DNA of 64,000 bases from Macropodus opercularis (Eukaryota > Chordata > Actinopteri > Anabantiformes > Osphronemidae), in the NCBI GenBank assembly GCA_030770545.1, contig CM061090.1:9875501-9939500 (forward strand), written 5' to 3'. A program made the translations under genes and the position numbers. A model generated the notes under the pieces. The model was not told where the DNA came from. It made no database searches and worked only from the letters and a program-made list of their open reading frames with translations. Within the stretch, counting starts at the first letter, position 1. Every line of letters starts with the position of its first letter. Shown in pieces: positions 1-11,230 of this stretch.

Positions 1-420
1 CTAGAACCATTATTAAATTAGAACATTACAACTTCATTTGCCATCATGAGATCTACAGTAGAGAGTCTCCAGATTACAGGAAAGAGAAAGTTGTAGGCAT
101 GGTCTCAAGACAAAACTTACTTTGCGTAGGCTGGACATGGGAACAGGTACCATGGTCGGCAGTTAAATGGACTTGGTCCTTCTATATACAGATGGAGTTT
201 GTTTATAGACAGTTTTTATAACATTTGCAGCCAGATGTCACCTCCTCCTCCCTGAGAAGTGAGGAGGTGTGTATACATCCCAGCATGCCTATAGTCATTC
301 TGTGCCCCCTTCATGCAAATCCAACAAAATACACTTACATCACTGCATGGACTTTACAGTATTACCAAAGGTCCTCTCTCTGGTACAGCAGTCTGCATTT
401 TGTATCATACGCTACCATGA

Positions 421-640
421 CGCTGTGGGTGGCACACCAGCGTTGTGGTTAGCACTCTTGCAAGCAAAGGTCCTGGGTTTGATTCCTGGGTTGCCCGTGT
501 GCCTTTCCGTGTAGAGTGTACTCCAGTTTCCTCCCAGAAAAATAGTTTTGATTGAGGAGTCAGAATTGTCCGTAGGTGTGAGTGGTTGTCTGTATATGTG
601 TTGCCCTGTGATGTACTGGCGACTGGGATTGACTCCATAC
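421..640 (+). repeat. Degenerate tRNA-headed (SINE-like) fish repeat
   Basis: The stretch carries a tRNA-like head (gtggttagcactcttgc, then a B-box-like ggtttgattcc), followed by the body common to a dispersed fish repeat (cttcctccca, ccgtaggtgtgagtgg, gccctgtgat). Further pieces of the same family lie inverted near 48.0 kb and 50.7 kb. It is recognised by memory of the consensus, not by a search. No intact cloverleaf is present, so it is not a tRNA gene. Confidence 0.6.
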
Positions 641-938
641 AGCATTGCATGAGATGTTAGCACAGCAGCTTTGCTTTCACTTTCATGGCACTCAGTCAAT
701 AGAATGTTAGGCAGTGATTAGTTAATTAGTTAATAGTTAAAAACTGCTCACAGTCCATTGAGGCCTACATGGACCTGGAAGTCTGACCAGATTCACCTCC
801 AAACAAAAAAACATAAAACACCTTTCACAGCGTGTGTGCGCTCTACCCATGTGTAGTGAACATAGCTGCCATCTTAGGTAACACATCTGGCCATCGGCCA
901 TCTTGGTCACCTGAGATCTTCCCTCACTCGCTTCCTCT

Positions 939-961
939 CTTACACACACACACACACACAC
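939..961. repeat. Short (AC)n microsatellite
   Basis: About ten AC dinucleotides in a row. Nothing else is notable. Confidence 0.9.
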
Positions 962-1647
962 CCATCCTTAGCTAACAATCATCTGAAGACATGATAGTAC
1001 ACCATAGAATAGTAGTCCCCTATTATTACTTGAAGCTGTGATATTGCTTGTTTCCTGGATGATTGTTAATCAATATTATTTAGTTAATAAACTTGTCATA
1101 GCTTAACTGGTCGTTGTTTGTCATTATTGGTATATGGTTTGCAACATCATTTGATCAAAAATGATCCTTCACTGTTGCTAATGCTAATTGCTAATATTTT
1201 ATAATATAGTATATTAGTAATCATTTATTTGAGACTGTACTTTTCCAAATTGGTTATTGGTCCCTGGAAACAGGATGGTGTCCCGAAATTCATTAGATAA
1301 ACTATCCAATCCAGTAATTGTCATGGTGGCCATGATGCAGTGTCATCTCTAAGCAGCTCCTTCAGTGACAGACTGTTACAAACTGTACTAAGAGTCCCTT
1401 CAGCTGACTCTACAACCAGAGCAGCTTTCAGTGAACCAGTGAACCAGTGAGCTACTACTAGTTACTTTGTAAATGTGCAATATAAAGACGCATGGTCCCA
1501 TTATCTGTATGATTGTGTACATACAGTATGTGTTACTTTCTGTCTCTAAATGTTTTAAACGCTTTTAAACGGTACATACTGTATTCTCTCTTGAAATTTG
1601 CAGGACAAATAAAGGTTTATCATATCTTATCTTTAACTTATCTCTTA

Positions 1648-2220
1648 AGCTACTGAGTGTCTGTGGTCTTCTGCATGTATGTCAGAATCTGCAGAAACTA
1701 GGCCTAACTCTGTTGGAGGCGGTGACAGTGTAACCGTGTTAGAACACACACACATCAGATGCAGACTTGTCTGAGAAATGTTGAGAAATCACTGAGATAC
1801 TTCTGCAGAAACCATCCATTACGCAGCTATAAGACAGCAGACGACCAGAAGATCAGAAAGTCTGAAGAACAAATCCGAGGCTGAATGTGTGTACTCTAGT
1901 ATCAAGTAGTATTGTAGTAGTAATATTGTAACACTGTGTAACAAGTAATGGCTTTATGTTTTTCTGGACAAGACACTGACATTATATCAATAGTTTATAT
2001 TTGTGACTACATTTTGAAAAGGCTTTTTTGAATATTTTGTGTTTTACTGTTCTTTACCTTAAAAGTAAAGGCAAATCGAATTCAGTCAACCCCAATTATT
2101 GATATTGGACAGACCTTAACATATAGACACATGTATTGGTCTTTGTATTTGAAGTTCTTGTGTTCGAGCTCTCGCCATTGGTTGGAAATCAAAGGATCAT
2201 TCGCGGCTTATGATTCTGAT
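1648..2220 (+). pseudogene. NITR relic: promoter joined directly to the last exon
   Basis: From about 1,648 to 1,803 the sequence matches the upstream region of NITR-1 (about 3,981-4,132). It then jumps to the equivalent of NITR-1's final exon at 1,805-1,909, which still reads openly with the inhibitory motif IHYAAI and a CVYSSIK end. The signal, V, I, membrane and linker exons are all missing, and the 3' flank to about 2,220 again matches that of NITR-1 (about 5,750-5,940). The simplest reading is a tandem copy of NITR-1 that lost about 1.4 kb by an internal deletion, perhaps at a short tgcag/tcag microhomology. Without a start codon or ectodomain it cannot make a receptor. Confidence 0.8.
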
Positions 2221-2924
2221 ATTTGACTGTTGTTTAGACGCTTTTTGGGGGCTTTTATTTATATATAATAACATTCATTGCTGTTTCATGCTGCAGATGA
2301 ACAACCTGCTGATAATTATTATCTTAACTCTATGACCTTAACAAAGTTGATGAGGTTGTTAAGCAGAAGATTCACCTGTTTGTGTATTTTTCTTATAATT
2401 TGCACTTTATCGTGCAGCTGACTCTGCTTCTTTAAGCTAGTCTTCGAAAACTGCAAAGCATGCACCTTTTTCAACACATCTCACATATTCACTCCAAAGT
2501 TAAAAGATGAAACTGGAAGGCTGGAGACTCTTTTTTTCTTTTTGGATTTTCACATAATTAACAAACGAGCTGATATTCAGATTTGATACTAGTATTTATG
2601 TTTTTTTTAAATAATAAATTAATTAATAAAAACAGTAAAGTGAATTTATCAATGGGATACATAAACACAATGTGTGAGAGTTTTGTGTCATTTATAATTT
2701 TTGAATCGTGTTGCTTACATTTCTCACCATGTGACATTTCTCAACACCAAAGCTGACATTAAAGGTTCCAGTGAAGTTTCCTGCAGTATGTGGGTCAGAG
2801 CAACAACTTGTCAACCCAACACAATCTTATCTGTAAAGGGGGCCATTTGTGGTAGTTAGATTCCTTTCACTGACAAAAGCGATTTGGACAAAGTAAAGTT
2901 AGTCCTGTTTTTCACATATTTATT

Positions 2925-3230
2925 TTAAGGGAAAGTGGGTGAGTTGTGACATTATGACTGAACTTGTTACGACAACAATTTCAGATTTTTCTCATATTTG
3001 CATCAAGTGAGTTGTTTTGTAACCAGTTAATGTTGGAGACAAAGTACATTTACGGTGTTTCTATGAAGGTAATTATTCAGCAACGCTTTTATGGAACAAG
3101 CTAAGTCTGGGACAGGAGCCCAAGCTTTCCTCTCGTTTTCATGTGTAAGATACTAAAACTAAAAAAACACATTGATTAACATATGTCTGACTCAGCTACT
3201 CACTACTTTGTAAATAGCAAAATGTGTCAG
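2925..3230 (+). pseudogene. NITR V-domain relic
   Basis: A signal-exon end relic (gggaaagtgggtgagttgtg) lies near 2,930. A V segment follows at about 3,002-3,156 and reads close to SVNVGDKVHLRCFYEGNYS, related to NITR-8. The canonical tryptophan-tyrosine after the first cysteine reads WN, and the frame stops shortly after the C' region. A second fragment at about 3,187-3,227 matches the end of a V domain (DSATHY), with the second cysteine changed to phenylalanine. The middle of the V domain, the I domain, membrane and tail exons are absent. Confidence 0.75.
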
Positions 3231-4075
3231 ATTTGGGGAGTTGCACTCCCAGTGTACGAGCCCCAGATCTGAACAGCTAGGGCTCGATTTGAACATCCAG
3301 GTTACCTTTGCCTTTTGCCTTGTACTGAGAGAGATGGAGAGCCACCGATCAAAATGACGGATGGAGTGAATACGTTTCAGGGTAAAGAACTGAACACGTG
3401 TCACCTGTATAACTAAATGTGCTGGTTTACTCTCTGTTTTATGAGTGTTGTCATTGCAACTGAATGAAATGAATGGGCACTGTAAATACACTACACAAAC
3501 ATGGTACATACACCCACAAACCACAACTATTTAGCAAGACTGAGCTGATAAAACAGGATGTTAAATGAAAGCGAGCAAAGAAAAGATAAATCACAAACAC
3601 TAAAGCGAACACAAAGGAAATTAAGCTACAATGGCTGCGTCGTGGTTGAAAACTTTTTAGTTTACAGGCATGAAGGCCCAGACTCATATTATGTAAGCGC
3701 GTCCCACTGAATGAGTGCGAATAAACATTTGTGCATTTGTGTCCGATGTAATTTAATCCCCTCCAGATGTCAACCACCTCCCTTCTCCATACAGCACTGC
3801 AAGACTCATAGCAGAGCAGTTAACACGGTAGCTATGCTTTCACTTCATCATGGCAGTCGATCGAATTGAATGTTAAGTTGTGATTAGTTATTAGTTGCAT
3901 AACGTGCAAAATTATGAAGTGAGAATGTCCATTTCATTAGATATATATGAATATACAGTACATAAGCATTTATTCTGACCTTTAACCTACTGAGTGTCTG
4001 TGGTCTTCTGCATGTATGTCTGCAGAAACTAGGCCTAACTCTGTTGGAGGCGGTGACAGTGTAATCGTGTTAGAA
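3231..4075. other. Intergenic, upstream of NITR-1
   Basis: No exon could be supported. The part from about 3,765 to 3,930 repeats sequence seen at 230-260 and 630-740. The part from about 3,981 onward is the duplicated proximal promoter shared with the relic at 1.65 kb. Confidence 0.5.
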
Positions 4076-4081
4076 CACACA

Positions 4082-4086
4082 CCAAT
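4082..4086 (+). promoter_or_regulatory. CCAAT box of NITR-1
   Basis: CCAAT (in accaatcag) sits 79 nt before the NITR-1 start codon. CCAAT boxes lie at nearly the same distance (77-81 nt) before five other NITR start codons here. The relic copy at 1.65 kb has acacatcag at this place, so its box is lost. Confidence 0.55.
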
Positions 4087-4160
4087 CAGATGCAGACTTG
4101 TCTCAGAAAGGTTGAGAAATCACTGAGATACTTCTCAGTCAGCACAACAATTTCAGCACA

Positions 4161-5656
4161 ATGACATCTGTAGAATTTCTTTTCTGTCTGACATGTTTCT
4201 TCATAGGAGAAGTGGGTAAGTTGTGTTTCTGTGGCAGCCGTATATATAACAATGCTTAATGTCATTGCTTTTGATAATTATGTGGGCAAATTGTTATTTT
4301 CTTTGTGGCTCATTTCAGGTCAGACGACTGCTATGAAATTCTCAGTTTTTCAAGACAGTGGTTTTATATCTGTTGAAATTGGGGCAAATCTGACTTTGCG
4401 TTGTTTCTCTGAAAGTAACGTTGGTGCAAAGTTGTACTGGTATAAACAAACTTTGGGACAGAAACTAAGTCTCATCTCTACCTTCTACAAGTTTGACAGA
4501 AACGGAACTTTTCACAATGAATTCAACAACAATCCACGATTCTCTCTAGATAGTGACAGCGGTAAAAATCACTTGGCAATTGCAGATCTTCATGTTTCTG
4601 ACTCAGCTACTTATTATTGTGCAAGTAGCTATTCATACAAGTTTGAGTTTGCTGAGGGCATCACCGTCAGCGTCCAAGGTTCGGGCTCCAACGTCCCAGC
4701 TTTGGTGCATCAGTCAGTGTCTGGGAGCCTCCAGGCAGAAGGTTCTGTGACACTGACCTGTACAGTTCACACTGGGATCTGTGATGGACAACGCAGTGTT
4801 TACTGGTTCAAAGACTCTGGACAAACTCCTCCAGGAATCATTTACACCCAGGGAGACAGAAACGATCAGTGTGAGAGGAAACCAGACACACTGGACGACA
4901 ACACCAGCTCCTGTATCTACCACCTGCCAGTGAACAACTTGAGTCTTTCTCATGCTGGGACCTACTACTGTGCTGTTGCGTCATGTGGACACATTCTGTT
5001 TGGAAACACAACCAAACTGAACTTTGACGGTAAGAGACCTTTAACTAGAGTTGTTTTGCTTTAAGTCTATAGCAGAGTTTTGTAATATCTTTGGCTGAAA
5101 CTCAAGAAGGTTAAAGCTAAAAATCTTCGTTGTCTCCTGGGGTCTGTCTCTGTACAGACACCTCTCATGGCCTGGCGTACCTCTTGAGCGGGGCTTTAGC
5201 ATTCACCATCATCCTGAGTGTTTTCCTAACCTTTGTACTGTGCAACATCAACCAAAGAAACATCTGCCAGTGCACAGGTATAATTCATATTATGTTGTTG
5301 TTTGCAGTGAACACAGTGGCTTCAGTGAATTCAGCATTAAAGTAAAGGATCTTCTTTTTCTTTTTCAGAGTCTCATTCAAACGTTTCAACGTCTTGCACA
5401 AGAAATATAGAGGTATTTTTTTATTTATTTATTGCGATGAAAAAATTACTTTAAATCGTTTTATTTTATTATTTAAATGGAAACTAATGTTTAATAAATT
5501 TTTATCATTATGTTTTTATTTTTATGTTATACTCAGAGTCAACAAAATGCAGAAACCATCCATTACGCAGCTATAAGGCAGCAGACGACCAGAAGATCGA
5601 AAAGACAGGGGAACAAATTTGAGACTGAATGCGTGTACACTGGTATCAAGCAGTAA
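4161..5656 (+). CDS. nitr: NITR-1, inhibitory novel immune-type receptor
   Basis: Exons are 4161-4215, 4319-5029, 5158-5277, 5369-5412 and 5537-5656, giving 349 residues with exon-end phases 1,1,1,0. The first exon is a signal peptide (MTSVEFLFCLTCFF). The large exon encodes both Ig domains. The V domain (about 22-135) has LRCFS, the WYKQTLGQK loop and DSATYYC. The I domain (about 140-253) has six cysteines, WFKDSG and a J-like end, CGHILFGNTTKL. A membrane helix lies at about 261-283. The tail has the ITIM IHYAAI (Tyr about 320) and a second tyrosine in CVYTGI. NITRs are leukocyte surface receptors that recruit SH2 phosphatases through ITIMs; the ligand is unknown. The V-domain J-like motif is weak (FAEGITVSV). 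The start is the only ATG giving a signal peptide in phase. The family call is firm; the individual paralogue cannot be named. Confidence 0.9.
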
Positions 5657-6305
5657 TACTGTCCATGCTTTAAACACTGTGTGCTTTAACTTTGTAAATA
5701 TTCAAAGTACAATCAAATCAAATGAATATATTCAGCTTTTGAAATGTTGCATGACCCTAATTATTGATATTGGACAGATCTTGACATATCTTAGTATAAT
5801 GTTGACATTTATAGGATTTTGAATGCATATTGGTCTTTGTATTTGAAGTTCTTGCATACGAGCTCTCGTCATTGGTTTGAAATCAAAGGATCATTTGCTG
5901 CTTACGATTTAACGGTTGTTTAGAGGCTGAAAGAAAATTAAAAAAACAGAAACGCTTTTTTGGTGTTTAATTTATATATGTTAACATTCATAACTAAGTT
6001 TCATGCTGCAGATAAACAACACAGACTTGCTGATAATTATCATCCTCTATGACCTTTTTGGGCGGCAGATGGTTCTTGTTTTGGTGAGAATAGGACACAG
6101 TATCTAGGGATGTCTTTGACTCACACACAGATGCTTTAGTACGACACACATAACGTAAACCGTATATATTTCAGACTAGCAGTGCTGCATCTAAAGACAT
6201 CAAACTCCTTAGAATCTTCTCACGTGTTTTTGTTGTGGTTTTTCATGCAAGTCTTTCCACTGAAAGAACAGACTGCATTGTGTAAGCAGTGACAAACAAT
6301 GAGAG

Positions 6306-6386
<81 letters not shown>

Positions 6387-7265
6387 TCATCACCCATGAT
6401 AAGAAAATGTAGACAGACAAATCCAAAATAATTCATTCAAAAATAAATGATTTGTTCTTATTCTAAAGCCGTGAAAATCTTTCTTAGGTTAATTTTTATA
6501 ATTGCTGTATAAATGATTGGTCTTAGTTCGTATAGCTACATGCAGGGGCCACTGCCAGTACGAACCTTGAACAGGTCAACTGGCATCTACAGCTGCTGAC
6601 TGACTGAACACACCTGAGGACCAGGACTGTCGAGCGCAGGCTAAATGGCTAATATAGCTAATATAGCTAATACAGCCAACATGCAGCGATGAAGAATGAT
6701 GCTATCACATCCACGGTATTTCAAAATCAATGGTTAAAACATTAGCACTGAATCCTTATGTTGTTGTTTTGTAGATAATTGCATGTATCCACTTTTCAGA
6801 CATTCTGGTTCAGCTATGTGACCCTACGGTTCGTGTATATTCTGCATTTCTTTCCTTTTTCACATCTTGCTAATTAGTCCCATCCCTTCCCACGGTGTGT
6901 TCGGAATTCTGAATAAGAAAAACAACCTAAATGAAATGAATGTGTAAATAAAGGTACAGTACTCACTTTTCAAAGGAACAAAGGGGCCTTGTGGGCTATT
7001 TTTATTGTAAATAAAGTTTGTATGTTTGTGGGCCATTAGTTTGTCTGTTAGCGCACCGTTAGCTGTAGCTGCATCAGTGTAGCTAGCCGTTAGCCCACTT
7101 TTGATTTGGGCATCTCTGCGGCCTCATGTACATCATACATGCGTATATTTCTACATAGAGGCTTTATTTGCATACTGACACCCCAGAAACAGCTTGTTAC
7201 TTTTTTCAGACAGGCTAAGGACGTGAGCTTATGGCACCTTATTGACACGTCCAGGTCCAGTATAC
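5657..7265. other. Intergenic after NITR-1
   Basis: No coding exon was found. The first 300 bases are 3' flank shared with the relic at 1.9-2.2 kb. A long GT microsatellite lies within, and further on the sequence is anonymous up to the LTR element. Confidence 0.5.
6311..6383. repeat. (GT)n microsatellite
   Basis: About 36 uninterrupted GT units. Reading frames across it are artefacts. Confidence 0.97.
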
Positions 7266-7652
7266 TGTAGCGACCCAGCAGGTCGCTGGTGCGTTCGGCC
7301 CAGGGGAACGCTGGGTAATGGTTCTGTGTGTGTTTTGCCGGCACCGTGTGGGAGGGTGCTGTGTGTGGCAGTGACCCCCCACCGGTGACCGGACATTTGT
7401 GGGTGTCCAAAATAAAGCCCAGCTACCTCTGTTGGAGGTAGTCGTTAAAAGGCATAAGTCTGTCTGTGCTTTGTTTGGAGCAGCTCGAGACGCTTGGGGT
7501 CGTGCGGTGTATGGGGCACAAGCGTTCTCACATCCCCCTGATGAGCGGTCCGCTCTAGCTTAGCCTGCTAGCACCTGAGCTAGCCGTTAGTTTAGCTGCT
7601 GACAGTTAGCCGGGGCTAGTTAGCTTCTGCTCCAACCCTCCCGCCGTTACAT

Positions 7653-7670
7653 TGGTGTCAGAAGTGGGAT
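7653..7670 (+). other. Retrotransposon primer binding site (tRNA-Leu type)
   Basis: TGGTGTCAGAAGTGGGAT is the reverse complement of the CCA-tailed 3' end of a vertebrate tRNA-Leu. It lies one base after the LTR edge, where a minus-strand primer site belongs. Confidence 0.75.
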
Positions 7671-7904
7671 CTAGGCTGTTTAGTAGACGCCGACATGGAG
7701 CGAAGCGTAGGCGAAGTAGAGCGAGCCCCCGCACCAGGACTGAGCTGTTTGCGGGAGACAACTATGGGATGAGTTCGTGAGGGACCTCGCTACACAGACC
7801 CCCCCCCTCCAACTACACTGCCACGGTAGGACGCTGTGGAACAGCTATGGGACTGGATCTGGACTGTGTCATTGCCGGGCGGCCGTGCAGTGTGCTGGCG
7901 ACCC

Positions 7905-8175
7905 AGCCGGTGTCAGTGGACGCCAGCAGCTCAGCCGAGGCCCAGCCGGTGTCAGTGGACGCCAGCAGTCAGCCGGGGCCGTCGAGGGAGCGACAGGGCC
8001 AGCGTACGCCAGCAGCTCAGCCGAGGCCGCCGAGAGTGCGACGCAGTCGGTGTCAGTGGACGCCAGCAGTCAGCCGGGGCCGTCGAGGGAGCGTCAGGGC
8101 GAGCGTACGCCAGCAGCTCAGCCGAGGCCCAGCCGGTGTCAGTGGACACCAGCAGTCAGACGGGGCCGTCGAGGG
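7905..8175 (+). repeat. GC-rich minisatellite inside the LTR element
   Basis: A unit of roughly 100 bp (core gtgtcagtggacgccagcag, then ggggccgtcgagggagcg and gtacgccagcagctcagcc) is repeated about two and a half times. The core occurs four times, near 7,907, 7,944, 8,046 and 8,131. All three forward frames are open through it, so open length is no evidence of a protein here. Confidence 0.85.
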
Positions 8176-8209
8176 AGCTTCTGCTCCAACCCTCCCGCCG
8201 TTACAATAC

Positions 8210-9290
8210 TTTAGTCTGAAGACGCACAATGAGGGATCTTTAAGCTGTTATGTGGTTTTGTTTCGGCCTGGAAAAAAACTGGCTTAGAGAAAAGCAATGG
8301 TCACATCAACTCTGAGGCCATGAAGTTTAAGCTAAGTTTGCCTTCATCTGAGTTGGAGTCAAGCACAGTTAATGGAATAAAGGGAAGGTTGACGAATACT
8401 GATCACAAGATCATTTGCAGCCAGGTGAAGTCCCTGTTCACTGAGGTAAACAGACGATGTCAGCTGTGGACGATGGCTAAGAGGCCTTCTGCTGTGAGCT
8501 GCACTGCTCTCAGCTAAAGGGCAAGACACAGTAATGCTACAGAAATGAGTTGACTACGCTCTGTTCTGAGTAGGTGGAAATGCCAGTGAAGAGCCAAACC
8601 CCCGTGGCCTAAATTCATGAAAGGCTTATGAACATTAAGCACCACAACATGGACAAGACAGGAGAGGGGGGTTTGTGTACAAGGACATAAAACTGTTATT
8701 TACGAGGTGTGAGTTATAACCCAAACTGCCGTTCATCATGACAGCTGAGTGCCAGTTGCCGTAGTGTTTATAGAACACAGATGTTTAGTATCGCGTGCAG
8801 ACACAACAGTTTCTGTTTCCTGCAGCCAGAGATGAGGTTGTGATCTATAAAATGTGAGACCAACAGTGGCTTATCAAAAGAGTTCTTGAATTCATTTTTA
8901 ATGAACGAGCTGTTGCTGAAAAGGACACGCATCTTTTTGATGACATCATCTGTAAAAGGGGCTAAACCCAACACCCAAACATCAAACTGTGGTTGGATTA
9001 TTCTTAAATTTCAGGGCATTTATCTCTTTGACTGCTTAACTTAAATCTAGGTCTTGAGGTTTGTTTTCTTTGGTTTTTTTACATGCAGCTGTTTCCATTC
9101 CATATACCTTGTTGTGGTTTACCAAGGTGTGGTTGGTTAATAGTTGATGACTTGACACGCAAAGAAAGCCAGAAAATGATTTCTCAAATTGTCGTATTCT
9201 GCTGACACTGGTGATAAAACAGGTGACGACTGTCTTTTTTTCCCCCTTCACTGTAGCTGTAACTACCCAACTGGTTTTGCAATACGCAGA
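8210..9290. other. Intergenic before NITR-2
   Basis: No exon, RNA gene or repeat that I can name. Short open frames on both strands lack any recognisable domain. Confidence 0.5.
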
Positions 9291-9297
9291 TAATGAA

Positions 9298-9302
9298 CCA
9301 AT
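9298..9302 (+). promoter_or_regulatory. CCAAT box upstream of NITR-2
   Basis: gaaccaatcag lies 106 nt before the NITR-2 start. NITR-4, of the same split-exon subfamily, has gaaccaatgag 123 nt before its start. Confidence 0.4.
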
Positions 9303-9403
9303 CAGACCTGGCAGAGGAGGTGTAATATAGGACATGTTGGTAAATCTGTCATTTCGATACACAACTACAGTGAGGAACAAGCAGGACCACAGAGGCAGAC
9401 AAG

Positions 9404-11230
9404 ATGCTGACTGACTTCATGCATGTTTTCGTCCTCTGCTCTTTGTGTAAGTAAAACAAATCCACCTCCAGGTTTCATGATCATCATTCTGCACACAAAG
9501 CTGAAAACCTCCTGTCTGTCTATTTCAGGTGTGGCACAGTTCAGTAAGATCTCTCAGCCAGTCTCCTTCCAGACAGTGAAGCTTGGAGACGCGACAACTA
9601 TTGAATGTTCCATAAAAACTGCATTGAACAAGGGAGCCTGGTACAAACTGACCCCAGGGAGCAGATTACAGCTTGTGGCAGAAATGAACTTTCGCTATAA
9701 TTTGACCACAATTCCTGATGAATTTCTTCAGCGTTATTCGGTCAAATCTGTCAGTCATCTGAGTATAACAGCTACAGTGTGGGAGGATGTTGGAACCTAC
9801 TTCTGTGGAGTATTGACCTTAAGCAACATAGAGTTTGGATCAGGAACCTTTCTGATGTTAAAAGGTATTCATCATCTGTTCCTCTCAAGACCCAGATATT
9901 TCTGTATCATAAACATGTAGCGACAACAAGCTGTCAATACTAATAACAGTGGATTTGACTTGTTTCTCAAGGTCCAAACATCATCAGTAGCTCTGTGGTC
10001 CAGCAGCCAGCGTATAAATCAGTCCATCCAGGAGATTCTGTGACTCTCAGCTGTTCTGTTCACACTCATCACTGCACAGCAGAACACACTACCTTCAAGT
10101 GGCTAAAAACCTCTGAGGGCTCTGGTCCAGAAATTGTTTACTCCTCTGGAAATAAAAGAAACAGCTGCCAAGAGATGGAGGACCAAACCACATCATGTGT
10201 GAACAACCTTGTCATGAGGAGCCTCCGCTCTGATGCTGCTGGAATCTACTATTGTGTTGTGATTTCATGTGGACACATACGGTTTGGAAACGGGACCAGA
10301 ATTATTAACGGTAAGAGTAACGGCTAATCTGTGAGATGTGTGTCAGTCAAAGGTCTTTGTCCTAAAGTTTGTAGCGTTTACAACAAGTTATTTGCTGTTA
10401 GTTGTTTTTATCTACTCAAACTATACAGCCAAACTCTAAGCATTCTAAACAGTATTTGTAAAAAAAGAAAACTCTAATATTGTGCAATAGCAAGTGCGTA
10501 GACTAAAACAAGATAGAACATAGAATATTCTAATTACATTGTAAAAATATATTTTGTATCTAATCCAGCACTCATCCAGGTAATTGTTCTACCTTATGTT
10601 TTCAAAGGTTGGCAGTGTCATCAGTTACTTGCATAAAGTTTGCCCTGTTACGTTGAAATGCTTCCAGCTTCTTATTTACTGGTCTAAATAATGCGTCTAA
10701 TCCAATAACAATGCATGTTGTCTTATTTTTACACCAGAAACATCTGCCATCAGCTGGAATCCAACTTTTATTGCACTTATTCTGTCAAACATCCTTCTGG
10801 GGCTTGTGACACTTAGTCTCATTTGGGCGCTTTGTCTGAGTCGGAGGAGGAACCCTGCAGGTACGTAAAACTACGAACTGTAGAAGTGACTGCATCCACA
10901 TACTGGGACGTGGTGCACTGACCAGAATCGCTGGTTGTTTTTCAGGGGCTCATGGATCTGCTGAAGGAAATGAGGTAAGAGTTGGTCTCCATCATCTGTT
11001 TTAATCCTACATGTACGATTTGTATTGAGACATCTTAGTTTTTTTGTTTGCCTTCCTCCCAGGCTAGTGACGCGGTTGTCTATGCAGCAGCTGTGTATTC
11101 GCCATCAAGAGGCCTCAACCCCAGACCAGATGCAGTACAACACAGAGACCTGATAGTTTATTCTAAAATCAGAGACTTTCAACAGAACTCGGACCCACGT
11201 CTCTCACCCAGTCTTGGAGAGTGGATTTGA
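9404..11230 (+). CDS. nitr: NITR-2, inhibitory, V and I domains on separate exons
   Basis: Exons are 9404-9446, 9529-9864, 9972-10310, 10738-10860, 10946-10974 and 11063-11230 (345 residues; phases 1,1,1,1,0). A signal peptide (about 1-15) precedes a V domain (about 16-126) with IECS, WYKLTPGSR, GTYFCGV and a good J-like motif, FGSGTFLML. The I domain (about 127-239) has the six-cysteine NITR pattern and SCGHIRFGNGTRI. The membrane helix (about 247-272) is followed by RRR. The tail has three tyrosines; IVYSKI (Tyr about 323) fits the ITIM consensus, while VVYAAA does not. With NITR-4 it forms a subfamily in which an intron separates the two Ig domains. The other intact NITRs here have them fused. 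Predicted role: inhibitory leukocyte receptor. Confidence 0.9.

Larger units (their letters stand above)
1..1640. other. Unassigned left edge
   Basis: No supported coding exon. It holds the SINE-like repeat, a short AC run and a block (about 630-740) that recurs at about 3,785-3,915. That recurrence shows that the 5' flank of NITR-1 was duplicated with its relic copy. The stretch from about 960 to 1,640 is AT-rich and shows no feature I can name. Confidence 0.5.
7266..8205 (+). mobile_element. LTR retrotransposon derivative with tRNA-Leu primer site
   Basis: A 5' LTR runs from TGTAGCGACC at 7,266 to CCGTTACA at 7,651 and contains AATAAA at 7,411. One base later comes a primer binding site at 7,653-7,670 that is complementary to the 3' end of tRNA-Leu. 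The inside is only about 520 bp, opens with a short ATG frame that soon stops, and then becomes a GC-rich tandem repeat. The 3' side keeps only the last 30 bases of the LTR (8,176-8,205). Both outer edges are flanked by the same four bases, atac (7,262-7,265 and 8,206-8,209), a likely target-site duplication. No gag-pol coding was found, so it is a deletion derivative. The short duplication fits a Ty3/gypsy-type insertion, but the class is an inference. Confidence 0.75.

Noticed and set aside
425..500. Possible tRNA gene
   Set aside because: Only a B-box-like piece and a partial head are present; the sequence continues as a dispersed repeat and no cloverleaf can be drawn.
4714..4953. Minus-strand frames repeated in the I-domain exons
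   Set aside because: Mirror frames of the conserved I domain; they recur only because that domain is conserved.
7777..8287. Three overlapping open frames of 127-146 codons
   Set aside because: They run through a GC-rich tandem repeat in all frames inside an LTR element; open length there has no meaning.
9529..9864. Rearranging V segment (antigen-receptor type)
   Set aside because: V and J-like parts are contiguous in one exon and no heptamer-nonamer signal was seen at the V end; NITRs are germline receptors.
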